64,000 nt of DNA from CAZCPB01 sp044223975 (GCA_044223975.1 JBGALI010000002.1:186001-250000), one strand, 5' to 3'. Shown: positions 41,429-49,184, numbered from the stretch's first letter. Notes: generated by a model from the letters alone, not told the origin. Numbers and translations are program-made.

Positions 41429-42490
41429 TCAGCACCCCCAGTAGAAGTGGTCCACGAAGGTGTCGAAGTCGTCGCCGTTCACGAACGTGTTGTGGTCGAT
41501 GTCGGCGGCCTGGTTGCCCCAGTAGAAGTCCAGCACGAACGCGTCGAAGTCGTCGCCGTTGACGAACCCGTTGCAGTCGTAGTCGGCGATGCAGACACTC
41601 AAGGTAGCGGCATCGCTGGTGGCCGAGCCGCAGTTGCCGATCGCGACACAGTCGTACGTGCCCGAGTCGCCCGGGCCGACCGCGTAGAGATACAGAGTGT
41701 GCACGTAGGAGCCGAAGATGTGCACGCCGTCGTCGTGAATGTCGACGCCGTCCTTGCGCCACTGGTAGTTCAGCATGCCCATGCCCCCGGCGTCCGCCGT
41801 GAAGCTGACGTCCGAGAGATTGCACGTCGACACCGACACGGGCTGCTGAACGAAGGTTGTGCTGGTGCACGATGTGGTCTGGACGTGCAGGTTGTCGAGC
41901 GCGAGCGCCTGCAGGCTCGGGTCGCCGCTGGCGGCGCTGGTGCACTTGACGAGCAGCCGATCGATGCCCGAGGCGTCGAAGAAGCCGACGACGGTGCCCA
42001 TCTCAAGGAGGGGAGCATCCCCGATGATCCCCGAGCCCACCACCACGCCGGCGCGGCGCGCCTCCCACACCACGATCGCGTCGTGGTTCCCCCACGGGTA
42101 CTGCCCGTAGATGTCGCCGGTGGTCCAGCCGTTGCCGTACATGAACTCGACGCCGTACATCTTCTTGCCGTCGGTCGGTCGAACCTCCGTCCAACCCTGG
42201 CTGCCGCCGTACGGGAAGTAGAACGCCCGGTCGGGCGCGTTGGCGCCGTGGAATGGATCGAACACCGGCCACGACTCACCGACCCAGCTATCCCCATCGG
42301 TGCCGATGAACAGACCGCCCTCGGTGTAATCGCTGATCGGGGTGCCGTTCACGGCCAGCGGGTTGAAGTTGGCGGAACGGTCGATCACCGCCACCGCCGA
42401 CCCGTTGCCGATGGTCTGCACCGTCTGAGCAGCCGCGCCGGCCGCCAGGAACACTCCCACCACGCTCGCCACGATCGTCGCACGGCTCAT
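41429..42490 (-). CDS. Secreted protein with Ig-like domain and GC dockerin
   Basis: A 353-residue exported protein with a signal peptide ending GAAAQ. The N-terminal 200 residues (SANFNPLAVNGTPISDYTEGG ... DAIVVWEARRAGVVVGSG ... FFDASGIDRLLVKCTSAASGD) form an unrecognised, probably jelly-roll-like domain. An Ig-like segment follows (MLNYQWRKDGVDIHDDGV ... SGTYDCVAIGNCGS), then the GC dockerin (YDCNGFVNGDDFDAF, IDHNTFVNGDDFDTF, ending FYWGC). The start at 42490 is followed by a clean signal sequence, with GGAGGA upstream. Confidence 0.87.
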   Translation of the reverse strand: MSRATIVASVVGVFLAAGAAAQTVQTIGNGSAVAVIDRSANFNPLAVNGTPISDYTEGGLFIGTDGDSWVGESWPVFDPFHGANAPDRAFYFPYGGSQGWTEVRPTDGKKMYGVEFMYGNGWTTGDIYGQYPWGNHDAIVVWEARRAGVVVGSGIIGDAPLLEMGTVVGFFDASGIDRLLVKCTSAASGDPSLQALALDNLHVQTTSCTSTTFVQQPVSVSTCNLSDVSFTADAGGMGMLNYQWRKDGVDIHDDGVHIFGSYVHTLYLYAVGPGDSGTYDCVAIGNCGSATSDAATLSVCIADYDCNGFVNGDDFDAFVLDFYWGNQAADIDHNTFVNGDDFDTFVDHFYWGC

Positions 42491-42702
42491 GGAATCCTCC
42501 TCCGGCCGCCCCTTTCGGGACGCGCCGCGTGCGCCGCGGCCCATCGGCCCGCGGCGACTTCCGATCCCCTGAAAACCCCTGCACATCCCGAGCATCAAAA
42601 TCAGGAGCAGCAAGTCCTTTATTCTATAGGCGCGTGCCCTGCCATCGGTTCGGGAATCAACGGGCAACGGGCAAAGACTCGCGGCGCGGTAGTCTGCGGA
42701 CC

Positions 42703-42990
42703 ATGAACACGTTTGCCATCCTGGCATTCCAGGGACAGCCGGGCCCGCCCGCGGGGCTGTTCGCGGCGTTCGGCGTGGTGTGGTGCATGGCGATGCTCGT
42801 CGTGCCCGTGCAGTTCGTGATGGCCGTGATCGCGATGGTGCAGGTCCTCAAGCGCAACGCTCCGACGGATCAGAAGATCCTGTGGGCGGCGGTGGTGTGG
42901 TTCATGCCCATCCTGGGGTCGATCCTGTGGTGGACCATCGGGACCAAGCAGGTGGGCAAGCCGCCGGGTCCGCGCGACTACCCGGGATGA
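42703..42990 (+). CDS. Small membrane protein with phospholipase D-nuclease N-terminal (PLDc_N) domain
   Basis: A 95-residue protein with two membrane helices (about residues 20-45 and 62-80). The segment VLKRNAPTDQKILWAAVVWFMPILGSILWW fits the PLDc_N family: a short cytoplasmic loop, then a helix with a P-x-(L/I)-G turn. Such domains occur alone or in front of cardiolipin synthases; here it stands alone. Function unknown. The gene follows a 200-base gap and precedes a small hypothetical gene. Confidence 0.8.
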   Translation: MNTFAILAFQGQPGPPAGLFAAFGVVWCMAMLVVPVQFVMAVIAMVQVLKRNAPTDQKILWAAVVWFMPILGSILWWTIGTKQVGKPPGPRDYPG

Positions 42991-43054
42991 TCCCCGGTTC
43001 CAAGTTCGCCACGCCCCTCACCCGATCCCGCTGAGGCCTTTGTAAACTGCCGCC

Positions 43055-43441
43055 ATGGGATGGCTCCAGAAGATCTTCGGTTCGGCTCCGCCTCCACAGC
43101 AAGCCGCGGCCTCGGGCGATCCGCAGCACGCGGTGCTGCTCCACCTGAAACTCTCCAACGACGCCTTCGGAACTCCCGACGAGGTGAAGGCGATGCACGC
43201 GCTTCAGGATGATCTGGACCGTGCAATCCGTGCCGCGGCGGCGGGCGAGCTGGACGGCGACGAGTTCGGCGGAGGCTATTGCGTCATCTATATGTATGGC
43301 CCCGACGCCGAGAAGCTCTGGGACGCGATCGCGCCGGTGCTCGAGACTCGCCCGTTCCTCGAAGGTTCGCACGCGATGAAACGGCCCGGGCCGCCGGGGG
43401 TCGCCGGGGAAGATCGCATCGATCTTCACTGGGAAGGCTGA
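43055..43441 (+). CDS. Hypothetical protein, MGWLQKIFG-type
   Basis: A 128-residue soluble protein of a widespread uncharacterised group. An N-terminal amphipathic stretch MGWLQKIFG precedes VLLHLKLSNDAFGTPDEV, then GELDGDEFGGGYCVIYMYGPDAEKLWDAI and a short C-terminus. The GDEFGGGxxxIYMYGPDAxxLW pattern is one I recognise from conserved hypotheticals, but no function is known. It lies 64 bases after the PLDc_N gene in the same direction. Confidence 0.8.
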   Translation: MGWLQKIFGSAPPPQQAAASGDPQHAVLLHLKLSNDAFGTPDEVKAMHALQDDLDRAIRAAAAGELDGDEFGGGYCVIYMYGPDAEKLWDAIAPVLETRPFLEGSHAMKRPGPPGVAGEDRIDLHWEG

Positions 43442-43457
43442 GGCGCGGGCGGCGCGC

Positions 43458-43700
43458 TCACGGGATCAAGTCGATCATCGTGCCGAGGCGGTCGTGCGGG
43501 ATGGTCCGCGCCTGCTCGATGCGCATGAGGCGGGGCCTGCCGCAGGCGCTGCACCAGCCGAGCGTGCGCTTGCCGGCGCTTGCCGCGCCGTAGCGGAACC
43601 CGCCGACCTCGCGGAGCGTGCGCCAGCGCCCTCACTGGCCGCAGGAGATGATCCACGTGGTGTCGGTGATGGGTTCGGGCTGATCGGCCGCGCGCGGCAC
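43458..43700 (-). pseudogene. Small zinc-ribbon protein with an in-frame TGA at a cysteine position
   Basis: From a GTG at 43700 the frame reads VPRAADQPEPITD and then TWIISCGQ, a TGA at 43632-43634, then GRWRTLREVGGF, TLGWCSACGRPR and an end in TMIDLIP at 43458. The paired pattern C-G-Q-(TGA)-G-R-W ... W-C-S-A-C-G looks like a four-cysteine zinc ribbon in which the second Cys codon (TGT or TGC) has become TGA. It could be a one-base pseudogene, an assembly error or, less likely, a selenocysteine codon. The start codon is uncertain and no strong ribosome binding site is seen. Confidence 0.5.
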
Positions 43701-43761
43701 TCCCGAAGGGGGGTGCAGACTTCCTGGAGATCCCGGGAGGATGGTTTCGGGGCGGCGCGGG

Positions 43762-43932
43762 CTAGCGGTCGCGCTTGGCCTTTTGCTCGCGCACGGTGCG
43801 GCGCTTCTCGACCACGTGCGAGGGCTCCTCGCGGCTGGCGTTGTGGGGGTTGCTGGTGGGAGAGCGGCGCTTCTTGCCGCCGGTGCCGCTGGTTGTCTTC
43901 TTCTGGCCGCCGCCCTTGTTGATCGTTGCCAT
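43762..43932 (-). CDS. Small basic protein
   Basis: A 56-residue highly basic, low-complexity protein (MATINKGGGQKKTTSGTGG, then RRSPTSNPHNAS, and a Lys/Arg-rich tail EKRRTVREQKAKRDR). It may bind nucleic acid, but no family is recognised. The start at 43932 matches the usual MAT-x-N/K opening of such proteins; an upstream in-frame ATG exists but adds an arginine-rich extension. Confidence 0.55.
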   Translation of the reverse strand: MATINKGGGQKKTTSGTGGKKRRSPTSNPHNASREEPSHVVEKRRTVREQKAKRDR

Positions 43933-44020
43933 GGCTGTGGTCTCCGCGGCATGGGTCTGCCGCATGTTCAAGTCTATGCGGTCGCCCCGCCGACGCCGGC
44001 GGCGCACGGACCGGTGATTC

Positions 44021-44473
44021 TCAGAGCCGGCGGTCGGAGCGCGAGGACTGGCGCACCGTGCCGCCGACGACCAGGGCGGCGCTGATGAGGACGAGGTTCT
44101 TAATGATGTACTGGCCTTCCAAGGTCGGCGCGTACGGCGCGTGGGTCCAGCACACGTCGGGGAGGATGAACAGGGGGAGCACGGTGCCGGGCATCTGGAG
44201 GAAGAGGAGAAGAATCGCGAGGCGCAGGAGCGGGCGCACCAGCAGGCAGATGCCGATCGCGACTTCCCACCATCCCAGGAACGGGATGAACCACGCGGGG
44301 TCGACCCAGTAGACGGTGCGCGCGACCATGTCTGCCGCGGGGCTGAGCCAGAAAGGCTTGAGCGCGCCGAACCAGATGAAGACGATGGCGACGGACCAGC
44401 GCAGGAGCTGGATGCCGTGGGCGCTCATCCAGGCGCTGATGCGGCGATCGATGCGGTCGAGGGTGGGGAGCAT
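44021..44473 (-). CDS. DoxX/DUF417-like membrane protein
   Basis: A 150-residue protein with four membrane helices (about residues 23-42, 60-82, 84-100, 122-142). The segments LLRWSVAIVFIWFGALKPF and FLGWWEVAIGICLLV, then the short QMPGTVLPLFILPDVCW, match the DoxX-like/DUF417 (YkgB/RclC) group, linked in some bacteria to oxidative or chlorine stress. It is probably an inner membrane protein. No redox partner gene is adjacent. Confidence 0.85.
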   Translation of the reverse strand: MLPTLDRIDRRISAWMSAHGIQLLRWSVAIVFIWFGALKPFWLSPAADMVARTVYWVDPAWFIPFLGWWEVAIGICLLVRPLLRLAILLLFLQMPGTVLPLFILPDVCWTHAPYAPTLEGQYIIKNLVLISAALVVGGTVRQSSRSDRRL

Positions 44474-44519
44474 TGCGCGGCCTCCTGATGCGCACGATAG
44501 GGGGTTAACGATGGGTAGC

Positions 44520-44545
44520 GTTCAAGGCCTTGCTTGACCACGCAG
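44520..44545. repeat. Family C hairpin (GCG...TTGACCACGC), diverged copy
   Basis: A partly degraded copy of the GCGTGGTCAAG / CTTGACCACGC hairpin found beside the transposase at 50509-51084. The right arm is intact and the left arm has lost three bases. Confidence 0.55.
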
Positions 44546-44616
44546 AGTGCCGGGCCAGCCGCCTGTGCCAGACGACGCACCACGCCTGCGAAGGCACGGT
44601 ATGATGCGGCGCGCTG

Positions 44617-45282
44617 ATGGGAACCGCGTCTTACACAGCCTCTCAGGCGGGCGGTCGGTTCATCCTCCGACAGACCATGCGCCACGTGGTGCTTGACGCG
44701 GACCGTGCCGCGTGCGACGGCGGGTTCATCCTTGCGGCCACGCACATCGGGAACATCGAGGCGGTCATTCTCTCGGCCGTGCTTCACCGCCCGATCCGGT
44801 GGATGGTGCGCGTCGAGTACTTCAGGCGGGGCTGGAGCGCCGCGCTGCTCGAACGGTTCGGGGCCTTCCCCGTGGACCGGCGGGGCAACGCGCTGCCCGC
44901 GATCCTTGCCGCCGTTCGGATCGCCGGCGCGGGCGGGTGCGTCGGCATCTTCCCCGAGGGGGGCGTGGCCCGCGGGGATCGGTCGCTGCTGCGCGGCAGC
45001 CCCATCAAGGGGGGCGCGTGCACGATCGCCATCGCCACGCGGTTGCCGATCGTGCCGGTGATCGTCATCGGGACCGACCGGCTGAACCGGGTGGCGCCGT
45101 GGTTGCCGCTGCGGCAGGGAAAACTGTGGACGGCGTTTGGCAACCCGGTCCTGCCTCCGGCGCGGTCGGGCTCGCGTCGGGCCGACCGCGCCGAGATGCT
45201 GGGCCGGCTGCATGCCGAGTTCCTCCGCACGTACCGGGACATGCTCGGGCGCTGCGGGCTCACCGGCGCGGAGGTGCCGTGA
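44617..45282 (+). CDS. Lysophospholipid acyltransferase family protein (PlsC-like), HX4E variant
   Basis: A 221-residue 1-acylglycerol-3-phosphate acyltransferase-like protein. Block II/III features are present: RVEYFRRGWSAALLERFGAFPVDR and GIFPEGGVARGD, then VPVIVIGTDRLN. The catalytic block I, normally H-x4-D, reads ATHIGNIEA, giving H-x4-E. This could alter or weaken acyl transfer. The downstream gene at 45458 is a second member with an intact HX4D. The start at 44617 is the first ATG; no ribosome binding site is visible. Confidence 0.85.
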   Translation: MGTASYTASQAGGRFILRQTMRHVVLDADRAACDGGFILAATHIGNIEAVILSAVLHRPIRWMVRVEYFRRGWSAALLERFGAFPVDRRGNALPAILAAVRIAGAGGCVGIFPEGGVARGDRSLLRGSPIKGGACTIAIATRLPIVPVIVIGTDRLNRVAPWLPLRQGKLWTAFGNPVLPPARSGSRRADRAEMLGRLHAEFLRTYRDMLGRCGLTGAEVP

Positions 45283-45348
45283 TTTGCGCGCCACCGCTCC
45301 GAGGCGGAGCGTCGCCCCTCCATGGAGCGCCTCGTGGAGTCGCGCATG

Positions 45349-45420
45349 GAGCCCCCGACGGAAGTCGGGGGGTGAATGTTCCTTTCGCGTCGATACCGCC
45401 CGCCCACTTCCGTGGGCGGC
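45349..45420. repeat. REP/BIME-like element, family A, remote copy
   Basis: It has the same architecture as the copies at 679 and 1338: a CCCCCGAC/GTCGGGGG stem with GGAA loop, a 26-base spacer, then a CGCCCAC/GTGGGCG stem with TTCC loop. Stem bases differ but co-vary, so pairing is kept. It separates two acyltransferase genes. Confidence 0.8.
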
Positions 45421-45457
45421 TCCATGCGGGGCGGCTCCACTCGGGACGGCCCCGGCC

Positions 45458-46087
45458 ATGAGCGATGCGTTCTACAGCGTGGTGGTCGCTTTGGGCCGAC
45501 CCATTTTCTGGCTGAGCAGTCGGCCGGTTGAGATCGGCGCGGAGAACGTGCCGCGTGCGGGCCCCTGTTTGATTGCCGCGACGCACCAGAGTCCGTACGA
45601 CATTCCCCTCTTGATGCGGCACACGCCGCGCCCGCTGGACTTTGTGAGCATCGTCGAAGTCTTCCGGAACCCGCTTCTGGCGTGGCTCTATGGATCGCTG
45701 AACGCCTTCCCGCTCGACCGTTCGCGGCCCGACAGCAAGACGGTGCGGATCATTCTCGAGCGCCTGAGACGCTGCCGCGCGGTGGGGATGTTCCCCGAGG
45801 GTCGACTGCGTGGGGAGGCCGACTCGGTGGTGCGCACGAGGACCATCCGTCCCGGGATCGGCCGGCTCGCGTGCCTGAGCGGCGCGGCGATTGTGCCGTG
45901 CGTGATCATCAACTCGGGCGCGTATGCGCGGCCGGCGAGCTGGCTGCCGCTTCGCCGGACGCGGTACGGGATTATCTACGGAGCGCCGATCGAGCCCGCG
46001 CTGGGGCCGGATGAAATCGAACGCAGGCTGGTTGAGGACCTGGTCGCTCTCCACGCGCGGCTGGCGCGGGCGATGGAAGAAGGGTGA
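45458..46087 (+). CDS. Lysophospholipid acyltransferase family protein (PlsC-like)
   Basis: A 209-residue acyltransferase. The catalytic HX4D is seen in ATHQSPYDIPLL (about residues 43-48). The glycerol-phosphate binding block is MFPEGRLRGE, and VPCVIINSGAYARPASWLP resembles block IV. It probably transfers acyl chains to lysophospholipid or a related acceptor at the inner membrane. It follows a related gene with an altered active site, with a family A palindrome between them. The start at 45458 begins MSDAFYSVVVALGRP. Confidence 0.9.
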   Translation: MSDAFYSVVVALGRPIFWLSSRPVEIGAENVPRAGPCLIAATHQSPYDIPLLMRHTPRPLDFVSIVEVFRNPLLAWLYGSLNAFPLDRSRPDSKTVRIILERLRRCRAVGMFPEGRLRGEADSVVRTRTIRPGIGRLACLSGAAIVPCVIINSGAYARPASWLPLRRTRYGIIYGAPIEPALGPDEIERRLVEDLVALHARLARAMEEG

Positions 46088-46138
46088 GAAGGCGAGAAGG
46101 CCGACAAGGCAGACGACAACTCAGAGAAGGCGTGGAGC

Positions 46139-46164
46139 GCGGTCAACAGGAAGCATTGACCACG
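46139..46164. repeat. Family C hairpin, diverged copy
   Basis: GCGGTCAA and TTGACCACG arms around AGGAAGCA resemble the hairpins at 50460-50487 and 51182-51210. Confidence 0.5.
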
Positions 46165-46347
46165 GCACTCTTTGCGAGGCCGCGTGGTGGTGCGGGCGCG
46201 GGGTCGGTCACGGCACCCGGCGCAGACAGGAAGCGCAGGGCCTGGATCGCACCGCTGGAACGGTGTGATGCCGATGGCTCGGAGCGTTCGATGCGGGCTG
46301 GCGCGGCGTGGATCGGCACGCTCTGGGGGGGTCGTTCAAACCGGAAC

Positions 46348-46365
46348 GCCCCCCGCGGGGGCTTT
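46348..46365 (+). terminator. GC hairpin with short T-run
   Basis: GCCCCC (46348-46353) pairs with GGGGGC (46357-46362), followed by TTT. It lies between convergent genes and would terminate plus-strand transcription from the acyltransferase side. Confidence 0.5.
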
Positions 46366-46372
46366 GCATGAC

Positions 46373-46873
46373 CTAGCGCCGGACCTTGGCCTTGATCTCT
46401 GCGATTTCCTTGATCCGGTTCACGCCATGCTCCCAGCCCTGCGGCATGCCCTCGCGAAGCTCCTGCGGCAGCAGACCCATGGCGCGGTGAACGAGCGAGA
46501 GGCGCGTCCCGCCGCCCTCGGCCTTCAGGCGATACTGCACATGGTTGATCGCGGGGAACGACATGGGCATCGGGCCGGTCAGTTCAAGAAGCGTCGGCGC
46601 CTTGATGACCTGCACATGCCCCCAGAGGTGCCCGTACTTGTGGCCGCCGGCCTCGCCCATGTCGCGGTACCAGCGGCCTCCCGGCCACGGCTCGATCTTC
46701 ATCGGGAAGGGCTTGCCGTCGGGCATCACGCTCCCCGGTCCGAGTTCCTCGAGCACCGCCTCGAACGCGATCTCCGGCGACGCGGCGATGTAAATGTCCT
46801 TGCGTATGTCGAGCGTGTGCACTGGCTCGTGGGTGATCGCGGTCGGGGCGGGAGCGGTGGTGGCGGCCGGCAT
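46373..46873 (-). CDS. SRPBCC/AHSA1-type ligand-binding protein
   Basis: A 166-residue SRPBCC superfamily protein (Activator of Hsp90 ATPase-like). Typical features: an opening strand LDIRKDIYIAASPEIAFEAVLEELG, then PWPGGRWYRDMGE, LLELTGPMPMSFPAINHVQYRL and a C-terminal helix. Proteins of this group are often encoded with an ArsR regulator, as here (13 bases downstream of it). AAAGGAA precedes the start. The ligand is unknown; it is presumably controlled by the promoter/operator at 47306-47333. Confidence 0.9.
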   Translation of the reverse strand: MPAATTAPAPTAITHEPVHTLDIRKDIYIAASPEIAFEAVLEELGPGSVMPDGKPFPMKIEPWPGGRWYRDMGEAGGHKYGHLWGHVQVIKAPTLLELTGPMPMSFPAINHVQYRLKAEGGGTRLSLVHRAMGLLPQELREGMPQGWEHGVNRIKEIAEIKAKVRR

Positions 46874-46886
46874 CGGGGTTCCTTTC

Positions 46887-47300
46887 TCAGGCGGGGTGCG
46901 AGGAGGAGCGGTGGCGGGGGAGCGGGGCGGAACGGTTCTTGATCCTTGATTCGCGTGCCTTCTGCTCGGCGCGGCTCTTGATGCGCAGGAGCTGGTGATC
47001 CCAGAATCGCTCGAAGGTCTTGACCCAGTCGTAGACGGTCCGGAGTTCCTCGCCGTTCACGCTGTACACGCGGCGTCTGCCCTGGCGTACAACGCTGACG
47101 AGGCCGACCTCGCGGAGCACGCCCAGGTGCTTGGAAACCTGCGGCTGCGGCCAGCCGAGCTCCTTCACGAGCCACGTCACATCGCGATCGCCGCCTTCCG
47201 CCCCCCCGCGGTGGCCGTCCGCAAGGGCGCCGAGGATCTCACGCCGCCGCGGCTCGGCGATGGCGGTAAAGGCGTCGGCGATAGTCGGCGAAGGAGCCAT
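46887..47300 (-). CDS. ArsR-family winged-helix repressor
   Basis: A 137-residue ArsR-type regulator. The winged helix is seen at about residues 10-90: AFTAIAEPRRREILGALADG, then DVTWLVKELGWPQPQVSKHLGVLREVGLVSVVRQGRRRVYSV. A small Gly-rich insert (GHRGGAEGGDRD) lies in the turn before the recognition helices. There are no metal-binding cysteines, so it belongs to the non-metal class usually paired with SRPBCC proteins, whose gene follows. Translation starts only 5 bases after a TATATT -10 element, so the mRNA should be leaderless or nearly so. Confidence 0.92.
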   Translation of the reverse strand: MAPSPTIADAFTAIAEPRRREILGALADGHRGGAEGGDRDVTWLVKELGWPQPQVSKHLGVLREVGLVSVVRQGRRRVYSVNGEELRTVYDWVKTFERFWDHQLLRIKSRAEQKARESRIKNRSAPLPRHRSSSHPA

Positions 47301-47305
47301 GCCTA

Positions 47306-47333
47306 AATATATTCCCATACGGGCATATGTCAA
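47306..47333 (-). promoter_or_regulatory. Promoter with embedded operator for the ArsR-SRPBCC operon
   Basis: A perfect -35 TTGACA (47328-47333) and -10 TATATT (47306-47311) are separated by 16 bases. A 20-base imperfect palindrome (47309-47328: ATAT, CCC, central TA, GGG, ATAT) covers the spacer and both element edges. Autorepression by the ArsR protein is likely. The expected transcription start coincides with the ATG at 47300. Confidence 0.8.
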
Positions 47334-47592
47334 GTGAAGACACAGCCGGCGCGGCAGAAACGGAAACGCGCCGCCGAGAGGCGCGCCACCGACCCTCGCT
47401 CCGCCACGCCAGACCCGGTGCCGACCGATCGGCTGTCCCCACCGCGCTCACCCAGTCTCCGAAGCTGTGGAACAGCCTCGCGGAGTGAGGCAACGACACG
47501 AAGATCGCAAGGCCGATCGTCGTCGCACGGAGGACGGGACTCTCGGTTCCATCCCCGAGATCAACGGGGAGGGTTGACGCGCCGCCCGCCCA
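47334..47592. other. Intergenic stretch with no gene recognised
   Basis: About 260 bases upstream of the ArsR promoter. No supported gene; the open frames here are low-complexity Arg/Ser-rich and unlike neighbouring proteins. Confidence 0.4.
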
Positions 47593-47808
47593 TCACGCAA
47601 ACGCGAGGTAGGCTCCCGCGCCGAGGAAAATCACGCCGAGGAAGTACGAGAGGTACGCGGCCATGTACGGGCCGTACACCTTCTGAGTGCGCTCCCAGCG
47701 CTCGGCCCAAGGCACCTTTGACCAGTCGATGGATGGTGCGATGAGGCAGTGTGCGCCAAGGGCGATCAGGACGGTGCCCACGATGACAAGTCCGGGATGC
47801 GTCGGCAT
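47593..47808 (-). CDS. Small two-helix membrane protein
   Basis: A 71-residue protein with two membrane segments (PGLVIVGTVLIALGAHCLIA at about residues 5-24 and YMAAYLSYFLGVIFLGAGAYLAFA at 48-71), joined by a charged loop (WSKVPWAERWERTQKVYG). It is not a recognised family. Codon use and clean helices support it being real. Confidence 0.7.
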   Translation of the reverse strand: MPTHPGLVIVGTVLIALGAHCLIAPSIDWSKVPWAERWERTQKVYGPYMAAYLSYFLGVIFLGAGAYLAFA

Positions 47809-47932
47809 GGGCGTCCCCCCGTACCCCTGTGAGATTGAATGCTACACGGGCGCGGGGCTGGGGGCGGGGTGGAGGGATGCGAGGGGAGCAAGGGGGCCGG
47901 ACTGCAATGGGGAGGGTTACGGCCAGCGGGTA

Positions 47933-47961
47933 GGCACGGACCCGGGGCACGGGTCCGTGCC
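47933..47961. repeat. GGCACGGACCC hairpin
   Basis: A perfect 11-bp inverted repeat (GGCACGGACCC, 47933-47943 and 47951-47961) with a 7-base loop, just past the stop of the next gene. It lacks a T-run, so it is either a weak terminator or a REP-type repeat related to the GTGGCAC hairpins near 50.4 kb. Confidence 0.5.
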
Positions 47962-47984
47962 ACGATCAGAGGTCCCGGCCACCG

Positions 47985-49127
47985 TCAGGGCGTGAACTCC
48001 TCAAAGGCCGTTCCGTTGAACTTGTAGATGCCGTGCTCCTGGGTTCCGAGCCAGAGCACATCGTCGTGGTCTCTGAAAATCGAGTACACCCAATGAGGTT
48101 TGCCGCCGCGTGTGACGGGATAGTGGGTAAAGCCGGCGCCGTCGTACCGCCAGACTCCCGCGTCGAGCGTCGCCAGCCACAGGCTTCCATCCTTGTCCCT
48201 CACGGCTGATATGAAGGTCGAGAAGGGGTCGGCGTCGCTTGCGATGCCCGGTTCCTTGCGATAGCGGGGCAGAGCGGCGCCCGGTTCGGTCGCGGCGGCC
48301 GAAACCTCGGCGAAACGATTCATGCAGTTGCTGAGCCAGAACGTGCCGTCCTTGTCCTCGACGATGGAGCGCACGCCGAACGCGCCGTTCTCGCCGTGGC
48401 CGACCCATACGAAGGATGACCCGTCGTAGCGGCACGCGCCGAGCGTGGAGGTGCCGAACCAGAGGCGACCCTTGCTGTCCTTGGAGACGGTGTACACGTC
48501 GTACGGGCTGTACTTGGCGTTGGGGAATTTCGAGCGCGGCATTTCGGCGTAGTGCGCATCGCCCGCGGCGGTCGCGGGGAATGTCAGTTTGTGCACCGAA
48601 GTGCCGTCCCAGCGGTACACCGCGCCCGAGTCCTGCCCGCCCGGGAACCAGAGGTCGTCGGGGTCGAGCCTCCATGTGTTCTTCGATGGGTCGGGGTCGG
48701 CGTGCAGCGTAGTGAACGCGCGGCCGTCGAATCGGCTTACCCCTCCGGGATCGCTCTGGACGAAGATGTTCCCCGCGCGGTCCTCCTGAATGCTTCGAAC
48801 GTGATTGCCGCCCAGCCCGTGGTCGGTCGTGAAGCGGACGATCGTCTTGCCGTCGGAGCGGTACACGCCCTGTCCATCACTCCCGAACCAATGGGCCTTG
48901 TCCCTGGCTTGAAAGACAATCCACATGTGCTGGTCGAGCGCTGAAACCGGTTCGCCGCGTGCGAGCGGCGGCAGGGCGCTCGACGCTGGCGCGCTCGGCG
49001 CGTGCTGGTCATGCGCGGGCGAGCGCTCGCCCTCCACGGCCGTGCCCTGGCGCGCGCAAGCCGGCAGCGCCGCGCCGAGGCAACACGTCATGAACGCGAG
49101 TTTGATCCGCATGGATGTTCGGCGCAT
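47985..49127 (-). CDS. Lipoprotein with two-component-regulator-type beta propeller
   Basis: A 380-residue probable lipoprotein; the lipobox is ALPAC near residue 24. The body has about seven units of the type (I/V)xxDxxGxxWFGTxxxGVxRYDGxxFxxF: WFGSDGQGVYRSDGKTIVRF, FVQSDPGGVSRFDGRAF, WFGTSTLGACRYDGSSF, WLATLDAGVWRYDGAGF and WLGTQEHGIYKFNGTAF. This matches the Reg_prop propeller repeats seen in hybrid sensor kinases, here without a kinase. The exact start is uncertain; a second ATG lies 15 bases downstream. Confidence 0.83.
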   Translation of the reverse strand: MRRTSMRIKLAFMTCCLGAALPACARQGTAVEGERSPAHDQHAPSAPASSALPPLARGEPVSALDQHMWIVFQARDKAHWFGSDGQGVYRSDGKTIVRFTTDHGLGGNHVRSIQEDRAGNIFVQSDPGGVSRFDGRAFTTLHADPDPSKNTWRLDPDDLWFPGGQDSGAVYRWDGTSVHKLTFPATAAGDAHYAEMPRSKFPNAKYSPYDVYTVSKDSKGRLWFGTSTLGACRYDGSSFVWVGHGENGAFGVRSIVEDKDGTFWLSNCMNRFAEVSAAATEPGAALPRYRKEPGIASDADPFSTFISAVRDKDGSLWLATLDAGVWRYDGAGFTHYPVTRGGKPHWVYSIFRDHDDVLWLGTQEHGIYKFNGTAFEEFTP

Positions 49128-49184
49128 GGAATAGAGTCTAATCGAGCGGCCCGCAAGTTCATAACCGCCGGATGACGAGCAGGG

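Noticed and set aside
43632..43952. Minus-strand open frame upstream of the zinc ribbon as a separate protein
   Set aside because: Its first 80 residues are an antisense-like Ala/Pro/Arg-rich extension overlapping the small basic protein; only its last ~20 residues join the zinc-ribbon reading.
47334..47744. Plus-strand open frame starting upstream of the ArsR promoter
   Set aside because: Its translation is Arg/Ser/Pro-rich low complexity, and its start overlaps the -35 of the opposite-strand promoter; no ribosome binding site.
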